Part shown: positions 45,325 through 56,252 of the stretch, piece by piece
Layout: every line of letters starts with the position of its first letter
Numbering within the stretch: position 1 is the first letter of the stretch
Source of the DNA: Penicillus capitatus
Lineage: Eukaryota; Chlorophyta
DNA length: 64,000 nucleotides
Assembly: GCA_965649825.1 (NCBI GenBank)
Contig: OZ287695.1
Span: forward strand, 1,612,001 to 1,676,000
Direction: 5' to 3'
The notes under the pieces: generated by a model
What the model was told of the DNA's origin: nothing
Databases searched by the model: none
What the model saw: only the letters and a program-made list of their open reading frames with translations
Translations under genes and position numbers: made by a program

Positions 45325-46766
45325 ATGGGAGCTGACGCGCCCGAAGTTTATCGCGCCGTCGAGTGGCTTAGAAACGGAAAAGAAGAGCAACAGTATCAAG
45401 CCGCTCTCGCTTTGCGTTCCTTAGCAGCAGACGCTGACAATAAGGACCTAATAAGAGAAGCCGGTGGTATACAGGAACTTATAAAGCTGCTTGACTCCGG
45501 ACCCGATGCTTCACTGACGATTGTCTCTGCGGAAACCGTTTGCTGCCTCGTCGCAGACGATCTCGTGAATCGCGTAAGATGGCCCTTCTCACTTAGCACT
45601 CATGTGATGACAGCCTCCAGGAACTGCTGAGACATTTTGGAGGCGTCGAGAAACTCGTTAAGCTCCTCTATTATGGACCTAATAGCGAAAGCACGCATCG
45701 AGCATTGTTGGCGTTGAGAATTCTGACAGACAAAGAGATTGACAGATTAGCCATTCTGAGAGCTGGAGGCATTCGTCCGTTAGTAAGCCTCCTCTCCTCT
45801 GGCCCCGAATCAGAAGTGAAAACCCTCTCTTCATCTTCGCGGATGCGACATTTGGAACGCTCTAGATAACCGAGTACTCGGCTGCTGCCCTTGGAAACTT
45901 GGCAGCCGGTTCTCAAGAGATCAAAGATGCAATTCGTGAAGCAGGAGGGATTAAACCGCTCGTTGACTTGTTAAAAGAAGACCCGAATGAGATTTCAGCA
46001 GAACTGGCAGCTGTCGTGCTGCGAAACTTGTCACTGCAAAATCCGACGAATCGTGCAGAGATCCAGGTGACATTGCTGCTTCGCATTGTCCGTCATCTCA
46101 TCTGAAGCCTGTCTATCAGGCAGCGGGCGGATTGGATCCATTGTTACGTCTATTGTCCTCAGGACAAGAAGCTCTGCACGATCCACTTCCGTGTGTTGTG
46201 GAATACGTGGAATGCAAAACCACTGGAACGAAAACGAAATCGCTGGAAGGCATGTGTTGCTTCGACCCCACACACGGACATCTCTGCATTGCTCCAAGGG
46301 AGATTCCAAAGTTTGGGTGTTTTGGACCTGGTCATGAACCGGACCCAAGGTGTATCTCCGCTTTGATGAGGATTGTGTGTCATGGATGGATGTTGTTTTT
46401 ATAGAGAGCGCAATGCTGAACGTTATTCGCTCTTGCGCAAATTGACCATCGTGGAAGCAGAAAGCAACTCTCTGGAGCTCAATTTTAGTGCAGCGGAGAG
46501 AAACGTAAGCCGTCTGCTGCATCACGCACAGGGGTATTCCGAGTGATGTGCCTTTTTAGGGTGTGAGGCAAATTGACAAAGGAGGAAAGATCAAAAACCG
46601 CAGACTCCAACGGCTTCTTATCTGTCCATGTTCGGCAACAGAGGTCAAAGGATCGATCATGAGAATGTTGACCAGAATGCATCTCGAAAGAGAATTTCGA
46701 AACAAGCACACGTCTACGGTACAGACCAGCTCTACATTTGCTTCCGTGTCGGACACGGAGGCCTAA
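45325..46766 (+). CDS. armadillo-repeat protein
   Basis: Successive ARM repeats are visible: QYQAALALRSLAADADNKDL with IREAGGIQELIKLLDSG, then GGVEKLVKLLYYGPNSEST with HRALLALRILTDKEI, RAGGIRPLVSLLSSGPESEV, SAAALGNLAAGSQEIKDAIR, EAGGIKPLVDLLKEDPNEIS, LAAVVLRNLSLQNPTNRAEI and AGGLDPLLRLLSSGQEAL. ARM arrays are protein-binding scaffolds. The start at 45325 (MGADAPEVYRAVEWL) is natural. Downstream exons up to 46766 (SLLRKLTIVEAESNSLEL; QIDKGGKIKNRRLQRLLI) are likely but less certain. No U-box or other catalytic domain seen. Confidence 0.75.
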
Positions 46767-47206
46767 CGTGATGGGATCATTAAATCGAAGAACGCAGTGG
46801 ATGTTCATGGATCGGTGACTGATGGGTGAATAAGACATTCATTCTTCACACTGCGCGATAACGTACCATTCATGTATACTGACTTCCTTCGGTAAATGAG
46901 AGGGTTGCCGTTCACGCTTTTGCGTTCTCATTCGATGGCGGCTCGATGTGATTCTCTATCAAATACCCCTGGGCTCAGGACAGCGAAGTATATACATGTG
47001 TTGGTCCTCTGACAAGGGGAGGGTATATACGTACTGCTGATACTCCAAACATATCTATCTACTGCTGTCACATCAGCTGTTTACTGGCGGAATCTAATAT
47101 ACATCCATCCGTTAAAGCGGTGATCCCGAGGCTTTTTGCCACCAACGTTCACGCGTCTGTTCAATGTTGATGCAACTAAAAAAATGTTGGAAGACCGTGT
47201 GTCTTT
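46767..47206. other. intergenic gap
   Basis: No coding frame, RNA gene or repeat recognised between the armadillo gene and the truncated RING-gene paralogue. Confidence 0.4.
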
Positions 47207-47887
47207 TCATCTTGGTGTCGCGGTCACATCCTTCAGAGTTGGATTCATCCGTCTCGGAGCACAGACGTCTTCAGTGGGAGGCAGCGTTGGATAATCGAGG
47301 ATCAACTCATGCAACTCGTCTGAGGTCAGCGTATCCACAATCATCTCCATTTGACGATAAATCATCAACAGCTCCGAGGGAACAAAGCCTGAATAACATA
47401 ACACCGATGACGGATAGACACAAATCTCTGTGCCTTGTGATGCACATCATATATACCGTTTTCTACCGTTATCCGACGGGTAGCAATCTGAACACGTGAC
47501 TGCCAGTATGGTGTCCATAAGAGACGGGGGTTACTCATGGCGACATCGAGCAGTTTTTGCAGATCCTGTATCGCCACTGCTCAGTGTGTGCATGGTTTGA
47601 GAGAATGCGTTACCAGGTCAGTGGTAATGAAATCGATGCGACCCTTCTCGCCTGTCGTCCGTCGAATGCCTCGCTGCAATGCCCTTCTGTAGGACATAAC
47701 TATACACACAACACATACATCTGACGGCGCCGCCGGAGATTTCTACGGTTTCGTGAAAACCGGAAGAAATTTTCTGCTCTGCGCGACGCTATTGAAACGG
47801 CGATGCGTAACAATCATCCTACAGCGAAATCGGATCACTACCGGCTCCGGCTGTGAGACAGGCGCCAACGAGAAGTCGCGCCAACAT
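47207..47887 (-). pseudogene. truncated paralogue of the left-edge RING gene, RING finger missing
   Basis: Same exon series as 1-742: signal-like MLARLLVGACLTAGA from ATG 47887, then a basic exon, DLQKLLDVAMSNPRLLWTPY, RVQIATRRITVENG, and GFVPSELLMIYRQMEMIVDT, ELHELILDYPTLPP. Splice positions agree between copies. After PTLPPTEDV the frame runs into unrelated sequence and stops at 47207, so the CPICLQDY RING part seen at the left edge is absent. It is either a dead copy or a secreted protein lacking RING. It has the same orientation as its paralogue. Confidence 0.6.
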
Positions 47888-48230
47888 CGTCAGAAATGCT
47901 CCGCTTCTCCGACGCGATTAATGACGACAAAAGGCGCATTGCCTCACTTCGTACAACAGTATCCCACACGTGGTGCTTTGCAAAATCGTCAGCCATTAGC
48001 GGTGCTACGATCCACTGTCTCAACGAAACGTGTCCCTAGGGAAAGAAAAATGTGCTTCACACGACTGGAGGATTCGATCCGCGCTGACCAGGTGCGATAT
48101 CCTGCGATGGAATGCAAACGAATGCGTGACGTCTACCGTGTCAGGTAGGTCCACATTACTAAATCTTCAAGCGTTCCACATTGGAAGTCACACTAATTCT
48201 CACGACAGACAGTAAAAGAGTGTTTTCAGT
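47888..48230. other. intergenic gap
   Basis: Upstream of the truncated paralogue. Nothing recognised besides residual similarity to 743-800 close to the start codon. Confidence 0.35.
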
Positions 48231-48404
48231 ATGCAATCCATAACCGTTCCACCTCGTCGACTGCTCAACATGGGTGCGATTGTCTTCTGCTCAATGCCCT
48301 TCCTTTCTACGCATCAGGCCATCGCAGGACTCGACATTTACAGGTATGTCTTCACATCGACGAGGCATCAGTTCTTTCCCAAAGCGTTAATGAGTTCATT
48401 GTAA
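48231..48404 (+). CDS. possible small single-pass membrane protein
   Basis: A 57-residue frame starts MQSITVPPRRLLNMGAIVFC, has a hydrophobic middle segment, then AIAGLDIYR and a short tail. It overlaps the last 37 bases of VPS28 on the other strand, unless an intron after DIYR shortens it. It resembles small organellar membrane subunits in form only. Family unknown. Confidence 0.25.
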   Translation: MQSITVPPRRLLNMGAIVFCSMPFLSTHQAIAGLDIYRYVFTSTRHQFFPKALMSSL

Positions 48405-49090
48405 GCTGATTCTAAATCGAACAGGAGTTGGCGTTTGTCTTCTTCAGGCAGTTCATAGTTCGCCGCTTTGAGATGGAGTTTGGAAACCCATGACTGCACG
48501 ACACTCTTTGCTGTGCAATCCGCCGGAAGTGTCGTCAGTTTGTTGAGACTGACAAGCAGCTCTTTTAGTGAAGGCGAGATCTCATCGACCGCGACCATTC
48601 CCAGACGAATAGAGTCCATTGTGGTGATAAAACTTGAGACGGCAGAAGCGACAGCCACATGTTGCGCAGACGTCTCGGTATCTGTCGTGCCGTGCTCGAT
48701 TGTTGCCGGAACGCCAGCCTTTAATCGCGTGGATGCCAAGGGACAGTGCATAGAGTACTGTGCAATGAACCCATCGATGTCTGGCACCTACATACAGTAC
48801 ATAACATTGAACTGGCTGAGAGGCATAGAGAGGCACACCGCATCACGCATGGAGTTCCATAGTGTCTTGAATTGGGCCAGAAGCTTCTTGCAGGCAGGTT
48901 CATAACTCTCAGCCGGTATGATATCGCGAACGTAAGCACGCTCGAGTCGCTCCACCGATTTCACCATCACGAAGATATCTGAACGCGTCAAGGCGTATCT
49001 GTAAAGTCACTGCGCTTGTTGAACATTGCCTGCGAGACTGTCGTGGTGACTTTGTTCCTTCGCATCGTTGGCGAGTCGGATACGAGCCAT
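48368..49090 (-). CDS. VPS28: VPS28, ESCRT-I subunit
   Basis: ESCRT-I component for sorting ubiquitinated cargo into multivesicular bodies. Exon 1 from ATG 49090 reads MARIRLANDAKEQSHHDSLA; next come YALTRSDIFVMVKSVERLE, AYVRDIIPAESYEPACKKLL, QFKTLWNSMRDA, DIDGFIAQYSMHCPLASTRL and KAGVPATIEHG, then the C-terminal four-helix domain SSFITTMDSIRLGMVAVDEI, LVSLNKLTTLPADCTAKSV, LPEEDKRQLLFDLESAYNEL. An in-frame TGA at about 49011-49013, between NVQQAQ and LYRYALTR, is removed only by an intron of 12 nt (gtgactttacag) or 15 nt (gcagtgactttacag). Family assignment very firm. Confidence 0.88.
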
Positions 49091-49311
49091 TGTGATGTAA
49101 GTGTTGTTGGTACGTGCGTGTCATCTCCGTGTTGAGCACGGCCTCATGTTCAAATAGCGTGTTACGCCAAGCAATTTTCAGTTCTTTCAATTGCTTCAGA
49201 GCAGTGAGCTTTCTGTATCCAAGCGAGATTGGACGAAACCAAACGCATAACGCTTAAGTGTGTTGCATATCGTCGTCTTTTAGTCAACGACGAGTTGATT
49301 AGTTGACCGCG

Positions 49312-52300
49312 ATGGATCCTAAGAAATCGTCAAAAAGCGCGAAGAAGCGACATAAGAGGGCCGCCAAGCGGGCGGAGGCAAGGGACGCGTCGACGACGTC
49401 GACGAGTACTTACTTGCATCGATCACTCATCTAGGGATTGAATTTTTGACCTAGATCCCTCCTCCCTTGTCACATCGTCGGATGCTCCGTCGACGGAGTC
49501 TCTGTCGATGGCGTCGCTCGAGGCCACACTATCTCCGACCCCGCGAAGAGCTCAACGCCAGCGTGTATGAAATGCATGCATTTCACTGTAAGGATAGATA
49601 GACGAAGGATGTATTTAGGTCTGCGACATGGCGCCCAGATTAGACTATGGCAAACTCGGTCGGTGTATTCAGGTCTACGCCAACGTCTTTCCGATGAAGC
49701 CCCTCAAGATCGTCGTTCATCAGTACGACGTGGACATTCAACCCGTCGCTGCGCCACCAAGTGAGAGATTCCACAGTGGCCATTACTGCGGCTCAAGCAA
49801 CGTGGATGCAACAGGAGGCGGTGGACGTGGTCGTGGAAGAGGAAGAGGAAGAGGTCGTGGTCGAGCGGCCCCAGCACGCCCCGCTGGTCCAGTAACCGTC
49901 AAGAGGGACATCGCAGAACGCGTGTGGGCCGAGCTGACGAGGAATGGAAACATCTTGCCTCCAGGCGCCGCCTTCGATGGACAGAAGAACCTCTACGTGC
50001 CGCAGCGCAAGGTCGACAACTTCCAGAGCATGGCGTCAATCAAGTTGGACGACAAGCAGAAGGAGTATCAGATCACCGTGTCCTTCACGGCCTCGTGGCC
50101 GCTCTCCAGCGTGTCCCGCTTCATATCCGACGGCGACGTCGAGTATCCAGCAGCCGCTCTGGCTGCGCTGGATGTGGCACTGCATCAGTTCTTCTACATG
50201 CAGCAGGGATTGGTCTCGCTGGGAAATGCGATCTTCCGACGCGACAATCGAGCTCGCACCATCAGTCCTGGCGTAGAAGCGTGGGCGGGATACTACCAGT
50301 CCGCCAGGCCGTGTCAGCTTGGACTCTGTCTGAACATGAACTCCTGCTTCACGCCGATGATCCAACAGCAGACGGTGGTTGAGTTTATCCAGGCCTACGT
50401 CGAACAGAAGGTGGCCGGGAGGAAGGTGCCTCCCGAACAGCTCCACCAGCATCTTAACGACCAACACTACGCAAGAATAGCCGAGAAGCTCGACAAACTC
50501 AAGGTTCGCCACATTCGTCTGCTCGAACGGTTGGGTTTGACACGTGATGGATGCTTGCAGTTTAAAACGATACATAACCCCAGACGAGAAATCCACGAAA
50601 AGCTGGCACAGTTTTCGGACAAGACGGCGGCCACGATGACGATTGAGACGAAAAGAGGGAAGAGGGTCACTGTCGCGCAGTACATGTTGGACGAAAACCG
50701 TTACCAAGTTCGCTACCCCAATCTCAGGCTGATGACCATCTACAAGAAGAACAAGCCTTCGCACCATGCCTTCCCTCCGGAGTGTCTGATGATTAAGACA
50801 GTGCCGTACAAGAGAAAGATGAATGAGAAGGAGTTGGAGCGACTGATCCAGGCCGCCTCCCAGAAACCAGCGGAGAAGAAGGCGTTCATCGAAGTGTGCC
50901 ACAAGAACCAGCTGGGAAACGGTAGAAACAGGAACCATCTGGACGCTTGGGGTGTCCAGATCGCGGAAGAGATGGCGACCATTCCTGCACGTGTTTTGCC
51001 TGGACCCAGTCTCGAGGGTGGAGACCAAGCCCACATAGACGTCCAAAACAAAGGAGAATGGGACGACAGTGCTTACAAGTTCCAGACCCCGATGGCTGTT
51101 CGTTCTTGGGGTTTGGCGAATTTTTCTGAATGCCCAAAAGACGCAGTGGAAAAACTGACGACTGACCTAGTAGAGATGATGCACAATAGGGGTATGGAAG
51201 TCGCAGACTTCCCTTTTGACATGGACTTCGACCGCAAAGACCGATTTAGAGCCGAAGAATTCCTTCGCGAAGTAGCTCAGGGAGCTAAAAACAAGTTCGG
51301 CGGAGAACCTTGCCAGATTATCATGGTCATTATGCCGGACTTCGCTGAAAGGGAAGGAAGAAGCATTGTCACGACCGAGGATCTCTACACAGAAGTCAAA
51401 GTGGCTTCTGATCAGCTGGTCGGCATTCCTTCCCAGTGCATCCGAACAACCAATGCAGGACTCGAAGGCAGAGCTGCCGACCACAATCGCCGTGCGTATG
51501 TTGCTAACCTGACGCTGAAGATCAATGCAAAACTCGGAGGCATCAACACGACTCTCTACAATCTGCAGGGCCAACAGCACCGCACATGCTCCTTCCCTTT
51601 GCTGGGAGACAGACCTTTCATGGTTCTGGGCGCCGACTTGACGCATCCACCACCCAGCAGCGAAGACAAGCGATCGGTGGTCGGTGTCGTGGCCTCGATG
51701 GATCGAACGCTGTCCCACTATGCCTGTCGGACGCAGTTCCAGGAATGCACGGACACCGGCCGAGAGGTCATCCGAGATCTCAAGAAGACAGTCAAGGAAC
51801 TGCTGAAGGCGTACTACGTCAAGAACAACGGAGTCAAACCCGAGGCGATCCTCTTCTACCGAGACGGCGTCTCCCAGGGCGAATTCCCGAAGGTCGTCGA
51901 GCACGAGTACGAGGCCATCCGAGCCGCCTGTGCCGAGATGGGAGACCCGTCTGCCGAGTACTGTCCACCCATCTCCTTCATCATTGTCTCCAAGCGTCAC
52001 GGCATGAGATTCTTTCCCAGCAATTCAGCCGACGCCGACAGATCCGGTAACGTCTGTCCCGGTCTGGTGGTGGATTCCCATGTCTGTCATCCACATGGCT
52101 TCGACTTCTATCTCGTCAGCCACACCGGAATCCAAGGCACTTCCAGACCGACGATGTACTCAGTTCTTATCGACCAGGTCGGTTTCAAGCCAGACGATCT
52201 ACAGTTGCTCACATACTGGATGTGCCATCTTTTCTGCCGCTGCACACGAAGCGTGTCGTACTGCCCGCCAGCATACTATGCGCATCATGCAGCAGCCCGT

Positions 52301-52384
52301 GGAAAACTTCTCTGGACAAACAAATCTCGTAACACGGAGAATGCCGTACACCCTAACTTGGAAGACACTCTCTTCTTTGCGTAA
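49312..52384 (+). CDS. Argonaute (AGO clade), copy 2, intact slicer motifs
   Basis: Small-RNA-guided silencing protein. Exon 1 MDPKKSSKSAKKRHKRAAKR, exon 2 serine-rich (SSDAPSTESLSMASLE), then a main exon from about 49620 with 918 codons. Order: N domain (GRCIQVYANVFPMKPLKIVV, then a glycine-arginine insert of about 20 residues), PAZ (QTVVEFIQAYVEQKVAG), linker (VTVAQYMLDENRYQVRYPN), MID from SWGLANFSECP at about residue 496, and PIWI. DEDH residues: GADLTHP (about 669), GREVIRDL (about 717), FYRDGVSQGEF (about 745), AYYAHHAAARG (about 885). Predicted slicer-competent. It lies head to head with VPS28. Confidence 0.95.
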
Positions 52385-53203
52385 CTTTTGCTCGGTTGCT
52401 TCTAGACAATGGATGCAAAACGTAACGTTGCCTATTTTGCCACGCATTGTTTGTCCCAAATTTTGGATTAGACTTTGCATTCTTTTTCGTTTACAGTAAT
52501 CACCTGATATGTTCAGGTCATGCAGAAACAGAGGGCAGTTTGGTAATGCATGAGGAGTTTGGTATCTATCCCTACCACTGTTATGTCCCCTTTCAAATTC
52601 TGTCTCCGAAGCAAATGCAGTACTCTACTTGCAGATGAACGCATTGCTCATTATCGTAGTAACTATTGAAGACGTATACGATGTAAGCTATCTTGGTCGT
52701 CACGAGGCCGACCTGCAGAGCTAAGATGCGTCCCTTGATGCACACGTTCCGCAATCGAAGATCTGTAAACGCCCCCTCTTGTCTGAATCTTCAGATTTAT
52801 CATCGGTACGACATTTTTTGTGTGACCTCGAGTGAGGCACTCCGATCGTCATCGTGGCCAATTGGGTCAAAGATCCGACAACCATCGACGATGGTTTACC
52901 AAGAATTATTGCTCAACGCTTTACAAATAGGATGAGTGAGGACACATGAACACAAGAGAAATGATAGCATCGTGCACACTTTTCTGTGTTTGTATCGCAT
53001 TCGAGATCATCTTTCAAAGGTTGTTCACAGAAAAGATAAGGGCAGTGCTGTTGCGATGGACAGGTCGACGGATGCTGATAGCACCTTCGGTTAGTGAACC
53101 GCTTTTCTCTTTAGCTTCTCCCAAACATGACGCATAGACATTACACCTATACGTCGTTTCCATGCCGGGAAGCGGAAGCGTGTCATTTTTCGCGAGCACC
53201 TCT
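52385..53203. other. gene-free stretch of about 0.8 kb
   Basis: Somewhat AT-richer. Short plus-strand frames at 52447-52638 and 52693-52935 show no protein-like organisation or family. It separates the convergent Argonaute and CCR4-like genes. Confidence 0.4.
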
Positions 53204-54638
53204 TCATTCTCTGAGCGCCAGCTTCGCAGCAATCGGAATGTGATTCGAGGGCGCCATTGCATTGGGCATTGGTCGAAGCTTGACATGCCGTGGCAGTACA
53301 ACAGGATCTGCTGTGTACGGCAGCTGCAGCGTCGACACCACATCAATGGTCCTGGGCGTGTAGAAGATATAATCTGAGACATCCCGATACACTGGTGTGC
53401 ATTTCGTCACGTGAGGCTCCAATCCACGCGCTCTGAAATAAGCACTTTCAAAGCGGAACGTCGAAGTGTTGAACTGCAGGCTCTTAATACTGTTAGCCTG
53501 AATCGTGCCATTATGGTTGCGCACGTAGGGATGGTGCACATGCGTGTTTTCTAGTGTCCCCGATGTCAACAAACTGTAGATGCCACTGACGATGGAGCGA
53601 TCCTCTACCCACTAGATATGACCATCTTACAGAAACGGAGAGAATGTGAACGCGATCGCACTTTGTCGTTTATATCGGTTGTCCATTTCTTCCAGTAAGA
53701 GGCAAAGTCGCCCAACACCACAGCTGGAGTTTCTCGCGGTCGAGATTGGCGTTTAAGGACGCTGTACATCGTCTCACATAAAACATGTATCTGGGCAACG
53801 CGTGCATCTGGCCAAGATTCATGTTCATAGAGATCCACGCCGCCAACCAGCACTTCCTTTTTGGAAGGGACATGGTGTAGCAAAGCCAGGGCAAATCCAT
53901 CTCTCAGGCTGCGCAGACGTCGAAAGAACATCCCTACACAAAGAACCCTTTCCCACCGGAAGGCTGTGCTTAAGGGAAGTGGCTTACCCTGTCCAGCAAT
54001 CTCAAGATAATCGCGGAATGGGGCACAGACGGAAAACACGCGAACGAAAGAAGATCTCTTGTACATGAGGGCCACACCCTCTTCGAAGCCTTCCTCGACT
54101 TGAGGCTTTTTACAGAAATAAACGCCTTCGTAGCCGTTTTCGAGAAACCAAGGTTCGAGATCCTCTTCGAATATCACTCTCTCGACTTCTTGCAAACACA
54201 AGAGATCAGCATCCAGTCGTGCAATCTCACTCAAAATCCTCGTTCGTCGAGAAGACCATTTAACCACCTCTTTTGGGCAAAACCCAACCTCGCTGCATGC
54301 ACCCCATCACACACGACTGCTTTGATGAGAGAAGAGATGGCCTCAGACCCTTAGTTAACGTGTCATGGCGTCATGGAGTGTATCCGCGGACGTGTTGGTC
54401 ATCATCGGCGCTAGAAAAGAGTGACTTACTGATGCGATGCGTAACAAGGCGCAAGGATATTGTATGTTGCCGCTTTGAACTGATGTTGTGGGGTGATCTG
54501 AAACCGCGATCGAAAATCCTTAACTGTTGGCGGCTCGTAGGGATCGACGACCTCGACGAGGGACTGCGACGCAAGCGCCCGCAACGTAGGCAACTGTCGT
54601 TGTAATAGAAGACCGGCGAGAGATCGGCCGGAAATCAT
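53204..54638 (-). CDS. CCR4/PDE12-type endonuclease-exonuclease-phosphatase fold, catalytic residues replaced
   Basis: MISGRSLAGLLLQRQLPTLR opens the protein; FKAATYNILAPCYASHQ and then RILSEIARLDADLLCLQEVE, EDLEPWFLENGYEGVYF follow the CCR4/nocturnin/PDE12 fold, and the C-terminus has DYIFYTP and PSNHIPIAAKLALRE. The early Asn (TYNILA) and Glu (CLQEVE) are present. Three later motifs differ from active members: the N-T-H block reads GGVDLYEHESWPD, GDFNS reads GDFAS, and PSDH reads PSNH. A pseudoenzyme or greatly altered activity is inferred; active relatives are mRNA deadenylases or 2'-5' phosphodiesterases. Its start lies 13 nt past the stop of the upstream RING gene on the same strand. Confidence 0.75.
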
Positions 54639-54651
54639 GATACCCTCTCCG

Positions 54652-56182
54652 TCAACACACCAAATTTGTAATAATGACGGAATGGGCAGGTCCTCGACAC
54701 ATGGGACACTGTCTGAGCTTTGTCATCTCCCAATGACGCTCCAGACATTCACCACAGTACACGAAATGCGAACATGGGAGAATGAATGAGTTTCGGCGGC
54801 GTACCATGCAAATCTGACAGAGGGCTGTGCTTTCGTAGAGCCTCTGATACTTCTCTCTTTCTTTTCGCTGGCGCTCTGTCTCTGTCCTGAGCAACTCTAG
54901 TTCCAACTCCAGTTCAGAAATTCGTTCGCGACAGGCCATGAGTTGAGGAGCCTCTTCTAGTTGGTGGTGATGTGACTGAAGGGCAGAGGGTGGCGGCGGA
55001 TGTGCATCGGCCAGAGTTGGCAGAACATCGCCAGGAGAATGCTGAGGCTCTGCATCGAAGTAGCTGTCAGGAGTAAGAACATCATGACGGTCATTGATGC
55101 GACAGATGGGTCCTTGACTGAGTGGAGATGAGGCAGTCTGAGACACGGCGCTCATGGGTCTCTGAAAATCGACACCTCTCTTGGACGGAGGTTTGGCTCG
55201 AGCGGGAGCGGGGCTGCGAACAGGCGCTGCTCCTCGTGTCGCAGCTGGGCGGGGTTCCGGTGGCTCTTCACGCGAAGCGATGAGCTGCTGATGCCGTTTC
55301 GGAACGGAGGTGTGCAGATAGAGGGACCCTGAGGGAATGAAAGCCCGTCCAAAATTGCGACCCGAAGCCAAAGCAATGACAGGTGTGGCCATCACAGGAT
55401 CCTCGAAGCCTGGTGTTGTCTGCCAGTAACGACAGTAGCAACAGTTCTCGAATGTGTTCGGTCCATAATGTACCCAGCCTTGTTGGAAGGGCATATCTCT
55501 CTCGAGAACCTCACTAGTCATCTGCGTATTCTTGCCTCTTCGAAAAAAGACGCGATCCATGTTCTCGGGTCCAAAGGCTGGTCCCACAATAGGTTCGCGT
55601 GTGCAGGGGACTACAACAGAACGCAGCATCCCGTTTCGTAGACGATCGTTCGTCGTGCGGCACACCTTTTCTCTTGGCTTCGTTGGTGCCTGTCTTCTGG
55701 GTCGTCTCCTCCAATCGACACTCTCCCTTTTCTTCTCGTTCTTTTGGCGGCCTCTCCAACGTTTCTCGCTTCTTTTGCCCACGTTTTTGTGACGTCTTTC
55801 TATTAAGATGTTTCTGTGCGTCGTATTTAAGAGTGATGTGACAGGACAGGGTAAGATACCATTCTGCTCTGGCATTTCAATCGATGTCCCTTGTTCCGCG
55901 CAACCAACATCTGGCAAGCTCTGGTCAGAATTCGTTTGGGACACTGCCAGATGTCAGCAAACGGCAATGCAGAGGCATCGCCTATAATCACATCTCTCTC
56001 GACACAGCTGCGTCAGGGTCGGCATATGTTCATTAGGGTTCGCATGTCAGACGTCGCCGTGCGCATCGCCGCCGCAACTCACTTTCTTTCGAGGTCTCTT
56101 CGGTATGGGGCAGTTCATCCCATTCGACACTCGTCGATTGCAGTTTCGGTGGGACGACATCGGTCGTCGAATCGGATGCCAT
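54652..56182 (-). CDS. RING-finger protein, C3HC4 at C-terminus
   Basis: First exon from ATG 56182 (MASDSTTDVVPPKLQSTSVE) joins, by removal of gtgagttg ... ctggcag, to a long exon that runs to TGA 54652-54654, giving about 460 residues. Basic and proline-rich sequence in the middle (RRPRRQAPTKPREK; AAPVRSPAPARAKPPSKRG), a coiled coil (ISELELELELLRTETE), then the RING: CQICMVRRRNSFILPCSH, FVYCGECLERHW, CPMCRG. The cysteine and histidine spacing fits C3HC4, so E3 ubiquitin ligase activity is likely. Substrate unknown. The start codon is 70 bp from that of the divergent PAM68 gene. Confidence 0.75.
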
Positions 56183-56252
56183 TTCGCAATCGCGACGACG
56201 CCACTTCAAACGAAATGACGAAACGCAATCATCGATTCGTCGATCTCTTGAC

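Noticed and set aside
50036-52000. Minus-strand frames of 336 and 277 codons opposite Argonaute copy 2 (and their equivalents in copy 1)
   Set aside because: Exact antisense shadows of the AGO exon, present in both copies because the coding strand is conserved.
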